A stretch of 64,000 nt of DNA from contig NC_089761.1 of NCBI RefSeq assembly GCF_040412425.1, positions 20,501,644 to 20,565,643 on the forward strand, in the 5' to 3' direction. The translations under genes were made by a program, and so were the position numbers. Below the pieces are notes generated by a model, which saw nothing but the letters and a program-made list of their open reading frames with translations, did no database searches and had not been told where the DNA came from. This document shows positions 15,201 through 24,903 of the stretch, piece after piece (the stretch's first letter is position 1; each line of letters opens with the position of its first letter). Source of the stretch: Macrobrachium rosenbergii (lineage: Eukaryota; Arthropoda; Malacostraca; Decapoda; Palaemonidae).

Positions 15201-18200
15201 ATTCATACTAATCAATGGCTATTACCTACTTCCTATCTTAAAAACTGTTCCCAAGGTATTCACATACCCTACAATCTGTGTAACATTTTACTTCTAGTAT
15301 GGTTTTGTAAAAAACATAATATCTACAACTATTGTATTCCTGCCTTTGACTCTGTTATTAGTGTCAAAGATGATTCAATGGAAGGAATCCACTTATATAT
15401 ACTTATATATGAACCCAAATAAAATGTACCTTAACCATTCTCTGAAGACTTCAACTAAGTCTCAACTTCATCTGCAAGCAATAAATGATTTTCTCCTTTG
15501 TAATTCTTGGTACTAATGGTTCAATATCATTACTAGTAACAAATTTCATAACATTTAAAAAAAAAAAGCTAACAAAACTTGCTAATGGTCATTTGCAAAA
15601 TCTGAAAGTCAAACCTTGACCATCTCTGGCGTGAAACATCCTACCAAGTTCCAAAGTTGCATTCATCCTGATGGTAGTACCTTCCAGAGGCTAAAAAATT
15701 AAGCACTACCAAGCAAACAAATATGACATTTTTATAATAATATGAGTTTATATATACTTGCAGTAATTGCCAGCTAGAGTTTCTTGCCTCGGCAGCTCAA
15801 ATTCAAAACAAAACAACAGCATGATCGTGCTCAACGCCCTCAAGGTGCGATTTAAGTACAAAACTAGGCCTATAAATATTTTTTCATGAATATTTAAAAA
15901 CTTTTTGTAGTTGACGTATTTTACGTCCACTCAGCATCCGACAGACAATTTTTGTCGACGTAAAATATGTCCAGTCGGCATTAAAGGGGTACAGTGAGGT
16001 TGTTTGAGAAGTTGCAAAAGGTGGAATGATTCCGAGAGAGTACACCAATCAATCACAGCAAGCCGGGAATCACAAATTACAATTCAGAACAGGGCTACAA
16101 GGGATGTCGTAACATTCTGACTAGTCTGAAAAGGCCAACTTTTCCTTGACCATGTTGAATGGTGGAAGAGCATAGAGTGACCATGTTGAATGGTGGAAGA
16201 GCATAGAGTCCAAGTTAGCACGAACTTGCAGAATAGTGTCCGTTAAGGACTGTGGTGTAGTCTAAAGGAATACTGTAGTCTAGGAATGAGAAAGGAGCGA
16301 AAAGGACTGAAGCCTTATGTGAAAGGCTCTCAACTTTATGGTATATTGTGAAGGTTCCGTTCTCCTGGGGACACAACATGGAAATTCCCAGATCCCTGAG
16401 TGGGCTCCCTTGACTAGAAAAAGGAGTGAGAAGCAGTCTAAGACTAGTCTCATGAGAAAGGACTTCCTTCAAAAGATTAAATGCGGACAGATACCACCGA
16501 AGGTCCAGCTGGAAATTCCAATCTTGGGGGAAAAACAGCAGTGTCTCACTATGATTCCTTGTCCCTGTGTGGGGCGAAGACTCAATAGAAGGCTTGCCAA
16601 AGCCTAACAGCTCCCGAACTGGCAGACTCTGTCTTGTAAGATGGGTCTGTGATGTACTTGGAGTCTGTAAGTAGACAAGAAAAAATGAAGTATCCTACAT
16701 AACCAGGAACTTCATACACATGGCCCGGAGAATGTACGATAGGACTGTTCGGTTAGTCTCTGCAACGTAACATTGAAGAACATAGTGCAGACTCACGGAT
16801 AACTAAGTGGACTAGTTGTTGACCCAGTCGATACTTGACAGCCACAGAGACATAGCCATCAGGGCGGGATCGACTACTTATGCGATAACGCCCAGTGTGG
16901 ACTCGATGACACATCATACAGACTTAAAACATATGCGGAACTGTACTTGGACAAAACTAACATCTGACATGCTCACAGTAACTTGGAAAGTCCACAAAAG
17001 ACACCAAAATCCAGCCTTGGGATAAAAAAGGGTCTTGAACAAAACCAGAGGTGACAACTTCTGCTGCAATGAAGAAACAAACTGTTAAAAGGAACTAGGC
17101 ATTCAGAGGTGGGAGCCTAGTATGGCTAGGAAATGTCGAGCGCTCAGGAATAGGTGTTGGGAGCTCGGGATTCAGCGCCAGAAATCTGGTGCCAAGAGTT
17201 CTGGAGTTGATTAGGTGCTTGGAATGGGTGCTGCTAGAGAGAGGGCAAATGGATCAAGGATATATGCCATCTGAAAGTAGCAGTGATTCTCTTGGTAGGC
17301 ACCTGAAGGCCAAGAAAAAGAGGGCTAATAGTGACTGGGTGTTTCTCCCAATAGAGGAAAAAGAAGCAAGACTCCCTTCTTGCGATCCCAACGGAGGAGT
17401 GGAAATCTCAAAATACTACCTTAACTGTCCTTATGAGTACAGGGATTAAGGGACCAGCAAAGTGATGTCTCTTGGCAACACTTTTAGAGCTCTATCTTGC
17501 TTAGCCCCTGCTGCTAGGGTCCGTCCAGAAAGATCTTACTTCAATCTTAACAAGGGTTTAAAGTTAAACCCAACTCCCTTTATAGTAAGCTTTCTTCAAC
17601 AAGCTCCAAAATCTGTACATCAAAGTCCCTGTCTGACAAGCGACAGTCTTTGAGACACCAGCTGATGTCACAAAGGGAGCAATTCCAGGTCATCTGGAAC
17701 TCTGAGGCGAAGGTCAAACATTTAAGTCAGTAATGATTTTTGGAACAAGCTGAAAAGATACAAAACCACCTGAAACATTTGTATGAGAACACTCAAAGGA
17801 GGAGTCCGATACTGCAGGAAGACACCCAATGATCAAAGACTGGCGTCCATGACTTGAAGCCCAGAGCCGACTTTTAACTGATGCACTCAAAAAGAACAAC
17901 AGTATGTTCCCAGAAACGACAGGCACCGAGCTAAAGAGAGACTGGAATAGCCACTGGTGGGATGGTCCCAGACGCACGAGAGCTGGTGCTGTGAGCTCTA
18001 TATGAAAAGAAGCTCAAGCACTATAGGGCGCTCAAGCACTACTGGAAGTTCGGGCACTTAACGGGAGCTATGGAAGCGGACAAAAAGAACACTTGTGCAC
18101 TGATGGTCAACTTGGCACCAAAACTGGCAATCCACAACCAGAAGTTCAGGAGACAATGGCACAAGGCTGTCCCATTAGAAATATGGTGTAGGTTATACTC

Positions 18201-21200
18201 CTGCTCCCCTAGCACTCACGGGAGAGTGAAGAGCGAAAATCATCAGAAAAAATGTCTCTTCAAAGGCCGCTATTCATTAGGATAAATGCCATCAGTGTTT
18301 TCTGACTGGACTATCACTAGAAAAAGACACATCTCTATGAGAGCCTTTCCCATGGCTGTCTGTCAGCACCTCTGACAGGTTCCTGAGGGCAGCTATCCGG
18401 CAAAAAAACGCCAGGACTCCCATGGACCGACAGTATGCCTCCTCCCAGGTCTAGGGGAGTCTGACAGGGACTGGGTTAGTGGAGCCAGTAGGGCCGGATA
18501 GCCACCACCTCCACTACACATCCAGTAAGACGCCTTTCCTGTGGCTGTCTGTTGATACCTGGGCCAGCAATACCCGTGTATAAACCTCCAGACCTCCCTT
18601 GGACTTCCAGTATGTCTACTCCCAGGTTTGGGGGAGTATGACATGGACCTTTGTCTAGGAGAATCGAGGGACGAGCAGACACCTCCTCCACTGCACAACA
18701 CTTCACTATCACAAGGTTAACATCTGTTAACCTAAAACAAGACTGGCAATGGCACGAGAGGGAAGCGAGGGAGCCAGGCGTGGAAGCAAGTGGATAAAAT
18801 GGGCAGGAAGGTTAGCAGGAGGAGAGAGATGGCACCAGGATCTCAGTAACTGGTGCCGAGCGCCCGAGAGTGGACACTGAGGCGCCAGAGAGTGAGCCCT
18901 GAGCTCCCGAAGCTGGCGCCGAGCGTTCTGCAGTTGGCGCCAGTCGAGCCAGTAGCTCGAGCAGGAGAGTGCTACTGGTCGCTCGTAGAAGGAGCTAAAC
19001 AATGTGGAACTCTTCACGATTCCTGTCATCCTCCGAAAGCTCGTCATAACCAAAATGTTGAGCACAATTCCCTCCTACTGCATTCTTGCCCTTACACTTT
19101 TCAGTTCTCTGCTAAGGAAAGTGTAATAATAAGATGTTCAATTAATTCTTTAAGGACAAATTTATGAAGTACACCGAGTATCATTACACAGATATCCCAA
19201 TTCCTTTCAAATGCTAATTGAGACTTACAGATTTGAATTTCAATGCTGAAAATATCGGTCCGGTGGCAAAAACAATATTGCATTTTTTTTTTTTACGCTA
19301 CTCAGAAAAGGAAAGTTAACTTTTACCAACCAAAGTTGAAGTACACAGAGCACCATCATGCATACATATCTCAATACTTATCAAACATTATTTGAGACTA
19401 GCAGTATGCATTTCATGATCAAGATATCGGTCCGGTAGCGAATACAAGGTTACGTTTATTACACTACTTGGAAAAGGAAAGTTAGCCTTTACAGACCAAG
19501 ATGAAGTACACAGAATACCATCATATATACATAATCTCAATTCCTGTCACACATTATTTGAGATTTACAGTTATGCATTTTATTAACGAAAATATTGGTT
19601 GGGTATATAACGAAATATTAACATTTTTTTGTTTATGAAAATTTAAAAAAAAGCGAGGTAGCGAACGCAAAACTTTAAGTTTCTTACACTACTTAGAAAG
19701 GAAAGTTGGTTTGGTAACGATCACATTATTATTATTACGCTATTCGAAAAAGGAAATTAACCTTTACCGACCAAGACCAAGTACACACAGTACCATCATA
19801 CATGCAAGTCTGAAATTCCAATTAAGACTGAGACTTGCAGATAAGAGTACAAAATCACGATTACTGGTTCGACAACAAACACGTTTACATTCACCGGTAA
19901 ACGCGATATCGCTGGTTAAACTAAGCTACCGGTAGTTAAACAATTGATTATAAATTCGGTACTGTTGTGATATATTACAACTTAAACAAAACAATCAAAA
20001 ACTGTCCTGAATGCTGTAAGCTTGAAGGCTACCCAAAATCGGCGATAAAACATCATCAAAATCTGGTCTCTGACTGGCAAATTGAAGAACAAACCTGACA
20101 AAGACGCTCTGTGTTGGCTGAAGTGTCAGCAGAAATGTAATGACGAGTATTTGCCAAGTAGTTCCTGATACTCTTGTTAGTGGGCGAGACCAGTCATCTA
20201 CACTAAACTGAAGCGCTAACCTGCGAATACTGTATTCAAATTTGAGCTGCCGAAGCAACAGAAAGTCTTAGCTAAGTAATTACTGGGTAAGTTACGTATA
20301 TATAAGAAAATTTTTTCATACAAGAATTCCCGAAGAAGTGAGGGTGCCAAAGAGTTTACTACATATGGTCCAACATAAGCAGCAACTTTTACTATTGTAG
20401 CACCAACTCTATGTCTATTACAAATAACATATGATGTGAAAACATATCAGTCAAGAAGTCTGTGAAAAGGATACGAGCACTTTACCTAGTATTTATGAAT
20501 CCTTTCAAATATGAACTTGCAGACTAAATCAAATTAACCCTGCTGACTGTTCCAAGTCCCAAAAAGTACCACCTCAATTTACACACTCACCTACCAAAAC
20601 TAAATGAGTGTTGTTTCCAAATGCACAAGTCCCTACAGCAATCAGTAAGGTTAAATTATTAAGGTAATATTTGATCTGGGAACTTTTGACTTAAGATAAC
20701 TGTAATGTACTCCTTTCATATCAAGATTCCACAATTAGCTCCTAAAATAAGAGAAAAATAAACTTTCTTTCCAACAAAAGCAATCCAGCAAGTATTGCAG
20801 TAGATGTTAAATCCAAGACAAACCAATCAAGATACTATGTGGCTATTTATATTACAATTTATATAAGAAAGTTGCAGTGTGAAACACAACTTTTATAATT
20901 CACAGAAGTCTCTCTTCCTTGTGAATGAACAGAAACCAATTACCTAAACTATACAAAAGTACAGTATTACAAAATGCACTAATTTGGCCATGGCATTTCT
21001 AACTGGGAGCTCAACTGTGTTTGTTACAACTGTCAACAGCTGACTGAATATGAAGTCTTTACCTTTGTATCAACACTGATAAAATCATACCAAGCAGAAA
21101 AATTCTATTAAGTTCAAATGAAAACTGTCTGCAAACCTTAACCTACTAACAAAAGTTAGCTTTGGGTACACTGTACCACCAACCATTTGGTTAGCAACGC

Positions 21201-23079
21201 AGACTTCCATAATGCAAGGGGTTACTGTATATTTACGCATACCAACCACATTTATTAATATGAATATCATACAAAAATCACAGCAGCATACTTGACATAC
21301 AAAAATCACACCAGCATACTTGACATCTTGTGACTCTGACTCAACAACATAAATGCGTTAAACTCTTACATTCAGGCAAACCATTAGGCTATCAATTACA
21401 ACTAAAAAAGGCATCATCATCTCACTTGGGAATTTTTCAGGGTGCCTCTTCATCTCCCTCTTCTTCTTCCTTTTGGACTCCTTTTTATTTTTCAGAATTC
21501 TATATTTCTTCTTCAAAGTCAATCTCTTTGACTGCCTCTCTGCAAAATACAAAATATATTACATTAGCAAAAATACGGTGAACTACAGTGCCTACTTACA
21601 TAAAAGATAATACCTTATAATTATGAAATTCCATACCTATTCTAAGGGTTTAAGAAGAATAAACCCTACAACTTAATATTAAATTATAATTTCCTGTAAT
21701 TTTCTGCAGTTATGGCTCATAAATATTATTTTCAAAGACAAAGTAATTCTGACAACAATCTAAAGAAAGCTGCTGAAATAATGGGTTTTCGATGCTTTAC
21801 CTTTGCTACACCCTTCCAAGAACAAGTAGGCTAAGGTACTGTACACAGAAATCAAATCCAACTTAATCACAAGAAAAATTCTCTGTATTTCACTCATTTT
21901 GTTTTCCTCCATCCAACAACCCCAGGTTTACTATGTGGTCCCCGATAATTGTAGGATAGGCAATAAGGGGGTCCTGTAACTCCAACTAATTTGCTACTGA
22001 AATGAACTCTTAAAGACTTTCAAAACACACTAGCATTTAGGTTGATCACTTTCAACTTCAGAATAAGAATTTATGGGAAAACTACATTTTACGGTAAAAT
22101 TTTTAAGTTACTAACATACTTAGCTAAATATTTTGCATGGAAAACCATTTTAGGTTTTTCATGAAAAAATGGCTAGGAAATGATAGGACACTAAAAGAAC
22201 CTAAAAATACCCACCTAATGTGTCCTAGGGGTGTTTACTGGTTACAATTTTGCTGTATTAGCTATGGAGGGGGGAAGGGCAGTATTGTCTTACCTTATGT
22301 CATAATTTGATAGAGCTCTTTTAAAAACTGTAGGTTACAATTTCACATTGTGTATTGGCAACTTATAAAATAATGCCCATTTTACTACCACACCTCTCTA
22401 GTTCAGTAACTACCAATTTAGCCTATGTGCAAAATGGGAGGCTGCGTTTACTACCAGGCCCTTGGGGATGAAGTAAAAACATGAACAAGAGAAAGATGGT
22501 AAATATCATAAATATAGACAAAAGACATTAATATAAACGAAAAAGGAGTAAACATTCCCGAAGGTAGTTGGCATTCTCCCAAATTTACAGCTGGCCTACC
22601 CTAGGTTAAGCACCAGCCTACCGGTAGGTAAAATGGTCCCAAGTTTTACTAAAAGGAGACACTAGCCTAGTTATCTTGCACATACCAAAAACCTACACTA
22701 GCCTAGTTATCTCGCACATACCAAAAACCTAACTTAAATTTGAAGAAACACATACCATTATCGTACGTGTAGCCAAGAGTAGCCAGGCCTAGGCTAGTAG
22801 CCTTCCCTGTGTAATCTTGGGCATACTAACAGGCCTAAGCTACAGTAAATAAAAAGGAATTCATGAGGCTCCAAGCCGAAATTCAGATGTGTTGCTTACT
22901 TTGATGGTTAGTCATTAAAGAAGACCAACTGACTCCCATTTCGCTTTTTTTTTTTTTTTACCATCTTTGACCAATGAGTTTGCGAAGGAAAAGTGAAAAT
23001 CTTCCTTGACACAAATCCCATACCACATATTACATCCAAAATACAGTTATTATACGATACACTTACTTTTCTTAACCAT
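12..23079 (-). CDS. GNL3: Nucleostemin-like GTPase (GNL3/GNL3L/NS1 family), ten exons, complete CDS
   Basis: Coding exons in transcript order: 23079-23067, 21539-21426, 14755-14596, 12349-12211, 7994-7741, 7502-7287, 6918-6738, 5813-5671, 5439-5178, 269-12. I joined them by GT/AG sites and phases; they total 1740 nt, giving 579 residues plus stop. Order of parts: a lysine/arginine-rich N-terminus (about 1-45, likely nucleolar targeting and RNA binding), a charged helical stretch (about 60-140), then a circularly permuted GTPase domain with G4 NKAD (184-187), G5-like SST (212-214), P-loop GLPNVGKSS (270-278), the switch I-like segment GATPGFT (292-298) and G3 DCPG (314-317), then an acidic stretch (about 470-492) and a basic C-terminus. 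Family members are nucleolar/nucleoplasmic GTPases in pre-60S ribosome assembly and cell proliferation. The length fits insect NS1 and vertebrate GNL3L (about 580). The intact G3 motif is more like GNL3L or invertebrate single-copy genes than vertebrate GNL3, so the symbol is a family-level label. Confidence 0.93.
270..1038. other. Part of GNL3-like intron 9, no feature seen
   Basis: AT-rich intron DNA with no recognisable repeat, coding homology or RNA gene. Confidence 0.6.
1071..1450 (+). repeat. Minisatellite, unit about 93 bp, four copies
   Basis: The phrase GACCATCCTCCTTGGTCTC recurs at 1164, 1255 and 1348, and a truncated start recurs at 1441, giving periods of 91, 93 and 93. A further diverged copy leads in from about 1071. 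Copies differ by a few bases and 2-bp indels. It lies in intron 9 of the GNL3-like gene. Confidence 0.92.
2561..2850 (+). repeat. Two short tandem duplications in GNL3-like intron 9
   Basis: A unit of about 40 bp (AGCTATTAATTCCAT... core) is doubled around 2565-2645. A unit of about 30 bp with core CTAGTTGGCTGCATCACC occurs three times at 2772-2848, the third diverged. Confidence 0.8.
3040..3290 (+). mobile_element. SINE-like element, GGCCAAAGGCC family, diverged copy
   Basis: Shares the family's order of blocks: CTGGGACCTA, ATTCAGCGCT, GTTTGAAA, AACCTTGCAGT, GGGGTTGCAG and GCTGCAAAGAACC. More mutated than the other five copies. An open frame crosses it, as in several other copies. Confidence 0.7.
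3297..3385 (+). repeat. Direct duplication of about 42 bp
   Basis: The block containing TATTCCCATGAGATAAC and GATGTACACAGACCC occurs twice head to tail, directly after the SINE-like copy. Confidence 0.85.
4210..4650 (-). mobile_element. Non-LTR retrotransposon (LINE) relic, 3' end
   Basis: Read on the minus strand, the region from about 4630 to 4450 encodes a decayed segment including [17 protein letters not shown], the usual C-terminal tail of LINE reverse transcriptases. It is followed by an untranslated tail (CTTGAATTTCAAGTCAGTGG) shared with copies near 8.1, 37.1 and 55.4 kb. The frame is not intact. It lies in intron 9 of the GNL3-like gene. Confidence 0.72.
5178..5439 (-). CDS. GNL3: GNL3-like exon 9 (acidic tail)
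   Basis: Encodes residues 407-494, starting with [11 protein letters not shown], the conserved segment after the helical region, and ending in an acidic tract ([14 protein letters not shown]). Acceptor TTTACAG, donor GTAAGC, phase 0. Confidence 0.9.
5671..5813 (-). CDS. GNL3: GNL3-like exon 8
   Basis: Encodes residues 360-406. The segment [16 protein letters not shown] with RRLLHDWNS matches the conserved helical region after the GTPase domain (in vertebrates FFTVLAQRRG...LWSEW). Acceptor TTCCAG, donor GTAAGT, phase 2. Confidence 0.92.
6130..6420 (+). mobile_element. SINE-like element, GGCCAAAGGCC family
   Basis: Nearly full-length copy in GNL3-like intron 7, from a GGTCAATGGCC variant of the head to the terminal AACCCCCTATGGG. 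It carries an open frame of 68 codons beginning [20 protein letters not shown]. Confidence 0.82.
6738..6918 (-). CDS. GNL3: GNL3-like exon 7 (G3 motif)
   Basis: Encodes residues 299-359 with the G3 motif DCPGIV (from residue 314), followed by the helical segment [19 protein letters not shown] that caps the GTPase domain in this family. Acceptor TTCAG, donor GTAGGT, phase 0. Confidence 0.93.
7287..7502 (-). CDS. GNL3: GNL3-like exon 6 (P-loop)
   Basis: Encodes residues 227-298 with P-loop GLPNVGKSS (270-278) and the switch I-like segment GATPGFT. Lys276 and Ser277 are the expected phosphate- and magnesium-binding residues. Acceptor CCCAAG, donor GTAAGA, phase 2. Confidence 0.95.
7741..7994 (-). 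CDS. GNL3: GNL3-like exon 5 (G4 and G5 motifs)
   Basis: Encodes residues 143-226. It contains the signature [14 protein letters not shown], the guanine-specificity motif NKAD (184-187) and SST (212-214). G4 preceding G1 shows the circular permutation of this GTPase class. Acceptor CCCAG, donor GTAAGT, phase 2. Confidence 0.95.
8046..8185 (-). mobile_element. LINE 3'-tail fragment, same family as at 4.2 kb
   Basis: Shares AACAAGCC, AATCAAGCTTCCA, GAATATGGTGTTCAT and AGAAGAGATCA in order with the copies at 4.2, 37.1 and 55.4 kb. It sits about 50 bp upstream (transcript sense) of GNL3-like exon 5. Confidence 0.7.
8400..11500 (-). mobile_element. LINE relic with reverse-transcriptase fragments, split by a TIR element
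   Basis: On the minus strand, 11401-11381 encodes DLEKAFT followed by RVP, matching the DLEKAFDRVP motif of LINE reverse transcriptases. Further on, 9762-9439 reads into a degraded open stretch ([18 protein letters not shown]) that I tentatively place in the region after the RT domain. Several stops and frameshifts are present. The relic appears interrupted by the element at 10169-11153. It lies in GNL3-like intron 4. The left limit is approximate. Confidence 0.55.
10169..11153. mobile_element. Non-autonomous DNA transposon (MITE) with TIRs and TA target site
   Basis: The left end CCATATATACTCGTGCAATG is inverted at the right end (CAAGTATATATGG), and a further copy of the GTCGAACATT block lies just inside each end. 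TA dinucleotides flank both ends at 10167-10168 and 11154-11155. It has no transposase frame. The TA target and the ACTCGTG-type end suggest a Tc1/mariner/pogo-superfamily relative; that assignment is from memory. Confidence 0.78.
11700..11852 (+). repeat. Diverged tandem duplication, unit about 70 bp
   Basis: The blocks TTACTTTAG[CT]AGAT, ACATGAA, GGCAGAAATCA and CCAAATATGGCA / CATAAATATGGCA occur twice in the same order (from about 11707 and 11782). Confidence 0.7.
12211..12349 (-). CDS. GNL3: GNL3-like exon 4
   Basis: Encodes about residues 96-142, a hydrophilic linker ending in [11 protein letters not shown] just before the GTPase domain. Acceptor TTCCAG, donor GTAGGT, phase 0 at the end. 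Confidence 0.88.
13300..13880 (-). mobile_element. LINE relic (post-RT segment)
   Basis: On the minus strand, 13576-13559 encodes RWFGHL, then a stop, then RREN. This matches the RWFGHVMRRED motif that follows the RT domain in many LINEs. The surrounding frame is broken. It lies in GNL3-like intron 3. Confidence 0.55.
14385..14470 (+). mobile_element. Possible tRNA-derived SINE fragment
   Basis: GAGTTCAAATCCTG resembles a B box, with GAGTGGCATCACC ahead of it. There is no complete cloverleaf. Weak evidence. Confidence 0.25.
14596..14755 (-). CDS. GNL3: GNL3-like exon 3
   Basis: Encodes about residues 43-95, opening with [13 protein letters not shown], the conserved nucleostemin N-terminal signature, followed by a charged helix. 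Acceptor TTTACAG, donor GTAAGT, phase 2 at the end. Confidence 0.9.
16000..19075. other. GC-richer, repeat-like block in GNL3-like intron 2, unclassified
   Basis: Composition differs clearly from the AT-rich surroundings. It contains a 31-bp direct duplication (16144-16208, GACCATGTTGAATGGTGG core), a two-copy repeat of about 190 bp at 18340-18715, and runs of short related units such as GGCGCC, GAGCTC and GAGCGC near 17100-17220 and 18840-18960. No reverse transcriptase, transposase or other domain was recognised in any frame. It is probably an old insertion. Confidence 0.45.
18340..18715 (+). repeat. Two tandem diverged copies, unit about 190 bp
   Basis: Both copies carry GCCTTTCC[CT][AG]TGGCTGTCTG, then a CAGTATG block, CTCCCAGGT[CT]T, GGGGAGT[CA]TGACA and CACCTCC[AT]C in the same order. 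It lies inside the GC-richer block. Confidence 0.75.
19085..19855 (+). repeat. Diverged tandem repeat, unit about 165-275 bp, four copies
   Basis: A composite unit (AAGTACAC, TACCATCAT, CTCAAT/CCAATT, GAGACT, ATATCGGTCCGGT, ACGCTAC, GGAAAGTTA) recurs starting near 19165, 19340, 19505 and 19777. Strong divergence indicates an old array. Confidence 0.7.
21426..21539 (-). CDS. GNL3: GNL3-like exon 2 (basic N-terminal region)
   Basis: Encodes about residues 5-42, almost all lysine and arginine, in the place of the nucleolar-localisation segment of nucleostemins. The acceptor is TTTTGCAG and the donor GTGAGA; the exon ends in phase 1. Confidence 0.87.
22663..22733 (+). repeat. Direct duplication of about 35 bp
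   Basis: ACACTAGCCTAGTTATCT[TC]GCACATACCAAAAACCTA occurs twice head to tail with one difference in the overlapping part. Confidence 0.88.
23067..23079 (-). CDS. GNL3: GNL3-like exon 1 (start codon)
   Basis: Only 13 coding nucleotides: Met-Val-Lys-Lys plus one base, then a consensus donor GTAAGT. The start context (AAAATGG) is good. This start was chosen because the phase-1 junction to exon 2 continues a lysine-rich N-terminus typical of the family. Confidence 0.8.
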
Positions 23080-23168
23080 TTTGACGGACTAATCCGGTGT
23101 TTCACAGTGCCAAAGGTATATGTAGCAAGTAACACGCACTTGCAATGAGTTACGGCGATCCGTTCGCC

Positions 23169-23175
23169 GAAAAGG
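23169..23175 (-). promoter_or_regulatory. Candidate pyrimidine-tract initiator (TOP/TCT-like) of the GNL3-like gene
   Basis: On the minus strand, about 90 bases upstream of the ATG, the run CCTTTTC resembles the terminal pyrimidine start of ribosome-biogenesis transcripts. No TATA box is obvious. The position fits a 5' UTR start, but there is no transcript evidence. Confidence 0.25.
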
Positions 23176-24802
23176 AACCAGCAGTCGTAGCTCCCGTCCG
23201 ACCATGCGTTCCCAAAGTCAACAAAAAGTAGTAGGTCTCATAAAACTGTATACATTTGTATGAATAGCCATGTATAAATTATTTTAATTTGATAAAAATA
23301 AGTATTAATACAATATATAAAATTATTTAATACAAATCATCGCTAAAAAAGGAGAGAATTTCCTATAAAGTTTCTCATATACTGAGAGCTATTATAAACT
23401 AATACGTTTGCGACTGTTTTCTTTTAGTCACATTTTCAAGCATATATCTTAGGTGCAATGTTTACATTCTTCTTCTTTGATTTTGTTAAGTCTTTTTGTT
23501 CTGTGATTAAAGATTCATTCACATGAATACACAGATATGGCTTTTAGCCGGAATTTGATGGGAATATACCATACAAAACATATGAATAATATAATATTCC
23601 GTTCAGATACTTACGTTAATAAAGGATTCATGTTAGAAGAGCATGGTTTTTAAGCCGCTAATACATACTAAACTTGAACAAAACATTTTATTCTTCATAA
23701 AATAAGAACGGGAAAACTCCAGTTCTGGTGTATTACAAACAACATCCACAAATAAAAGGAAACCAAAAACAACAGTGAAATATAAGAGAATATGAAACGT
23801 AGAAAACAGGATTGTAAGACATTTAAGACTGTAGGGAATGAATTCACAGCAACCAAGGCAACAATTATTGCACTGCTCATCTTTTAGCTGCTGCATAAAA
23901 AATTAACCCATGTGCAGAATTTTATTTTCAGACATTGGGCCACTTGCACTTCCAGAAAATTACGGTTCCTCGATTCCAGTATCCCCTTCCCCACCCTAAT
24001 CTAATAAGCATGACCTCCGTCTGTTTCAACTCCCTCTTCTATAAACTTCAGAAATCATAAATACTTTTCACCAACCTATCGTCCCTGTTCTCTACACATG
24101 ATTAAACTGCTTCAAAATACTCCGATCCATTTGATTACCTATGCTAATCACCTTTCCAGTTCTTACTGCTATCACAGTGTTTCTCACCCTCACAACATTT
24201 CTTAATCAACCTATAATGCGCAAATAATTATCCCTAACAACTTATTTTCAACATGCAAACTCTACTTTCAAAAAGGAGAGTTAGCCTAACAATCTCGTCA
24301 TACATAGCAGCTTTTGCTCCCTTAACTATTACTGAACTTGCAACATAATTCGGGAACCTATAAGGAGCAACACTAGGTCATTATTATTTGTTGGTTTCAC
24401 TGAAATGGGTCATCATTATTTGTTGGTCATTATTGTTTGGTGGTTTCATTGAAATGAAGTTGAAGCAAAATAAAAGATACGTGAGATATGGAGAGTATAA
24501 ATCACACAAAATGAAATCACTGAGTGTAACTAAAATAAAAATGACACAAGATACTGTTGCGAAAATTACTCTAGGAAATGCTATGATAGGGTCAACAAAG
24601 CGGCATATATAGCAAAGCCAATTGTTAAAAGAACTAGCAAGAAAGCTGTCGTCTCAAAAACGGGTTAGATCCCAGCAAAAAATCAGATGTCTCCAAACTT
24701 TCTTGTGTACAGGTGTCTTCTTACACCAGCAGTCACATTCCTGAAAACTTGCTGAGAACCGGGATGCTCTATCCTTAGGGTTCCTTTCCCCTTGAAAATT
24801 AT

Positions 24803-24827
24803 GCACACACACACACACACATATATA

Positions 24828-24899
<72 letters not shown>
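24803..24899. repeat. (CA)n(TA)n microsatellite
   Basis: A CA run followed by about 70 bp of nearly pure TA. Confidence 0.95.

Positions 24900-24903
<4 letters not shown>

Noticed and set aside
16000..19075. Possible integrated viral block (composition shift)
   Set aside because: No viral protein resemblance in any frame; the internal duplications fit an ordinary repeat insertion.
23633..23896. Hydrophobic open frames resembling small membrane proteins
   Set aside because: Overlapping frames in AT-rich DNA of the intergenic region; no family match, no splice or promoter context.
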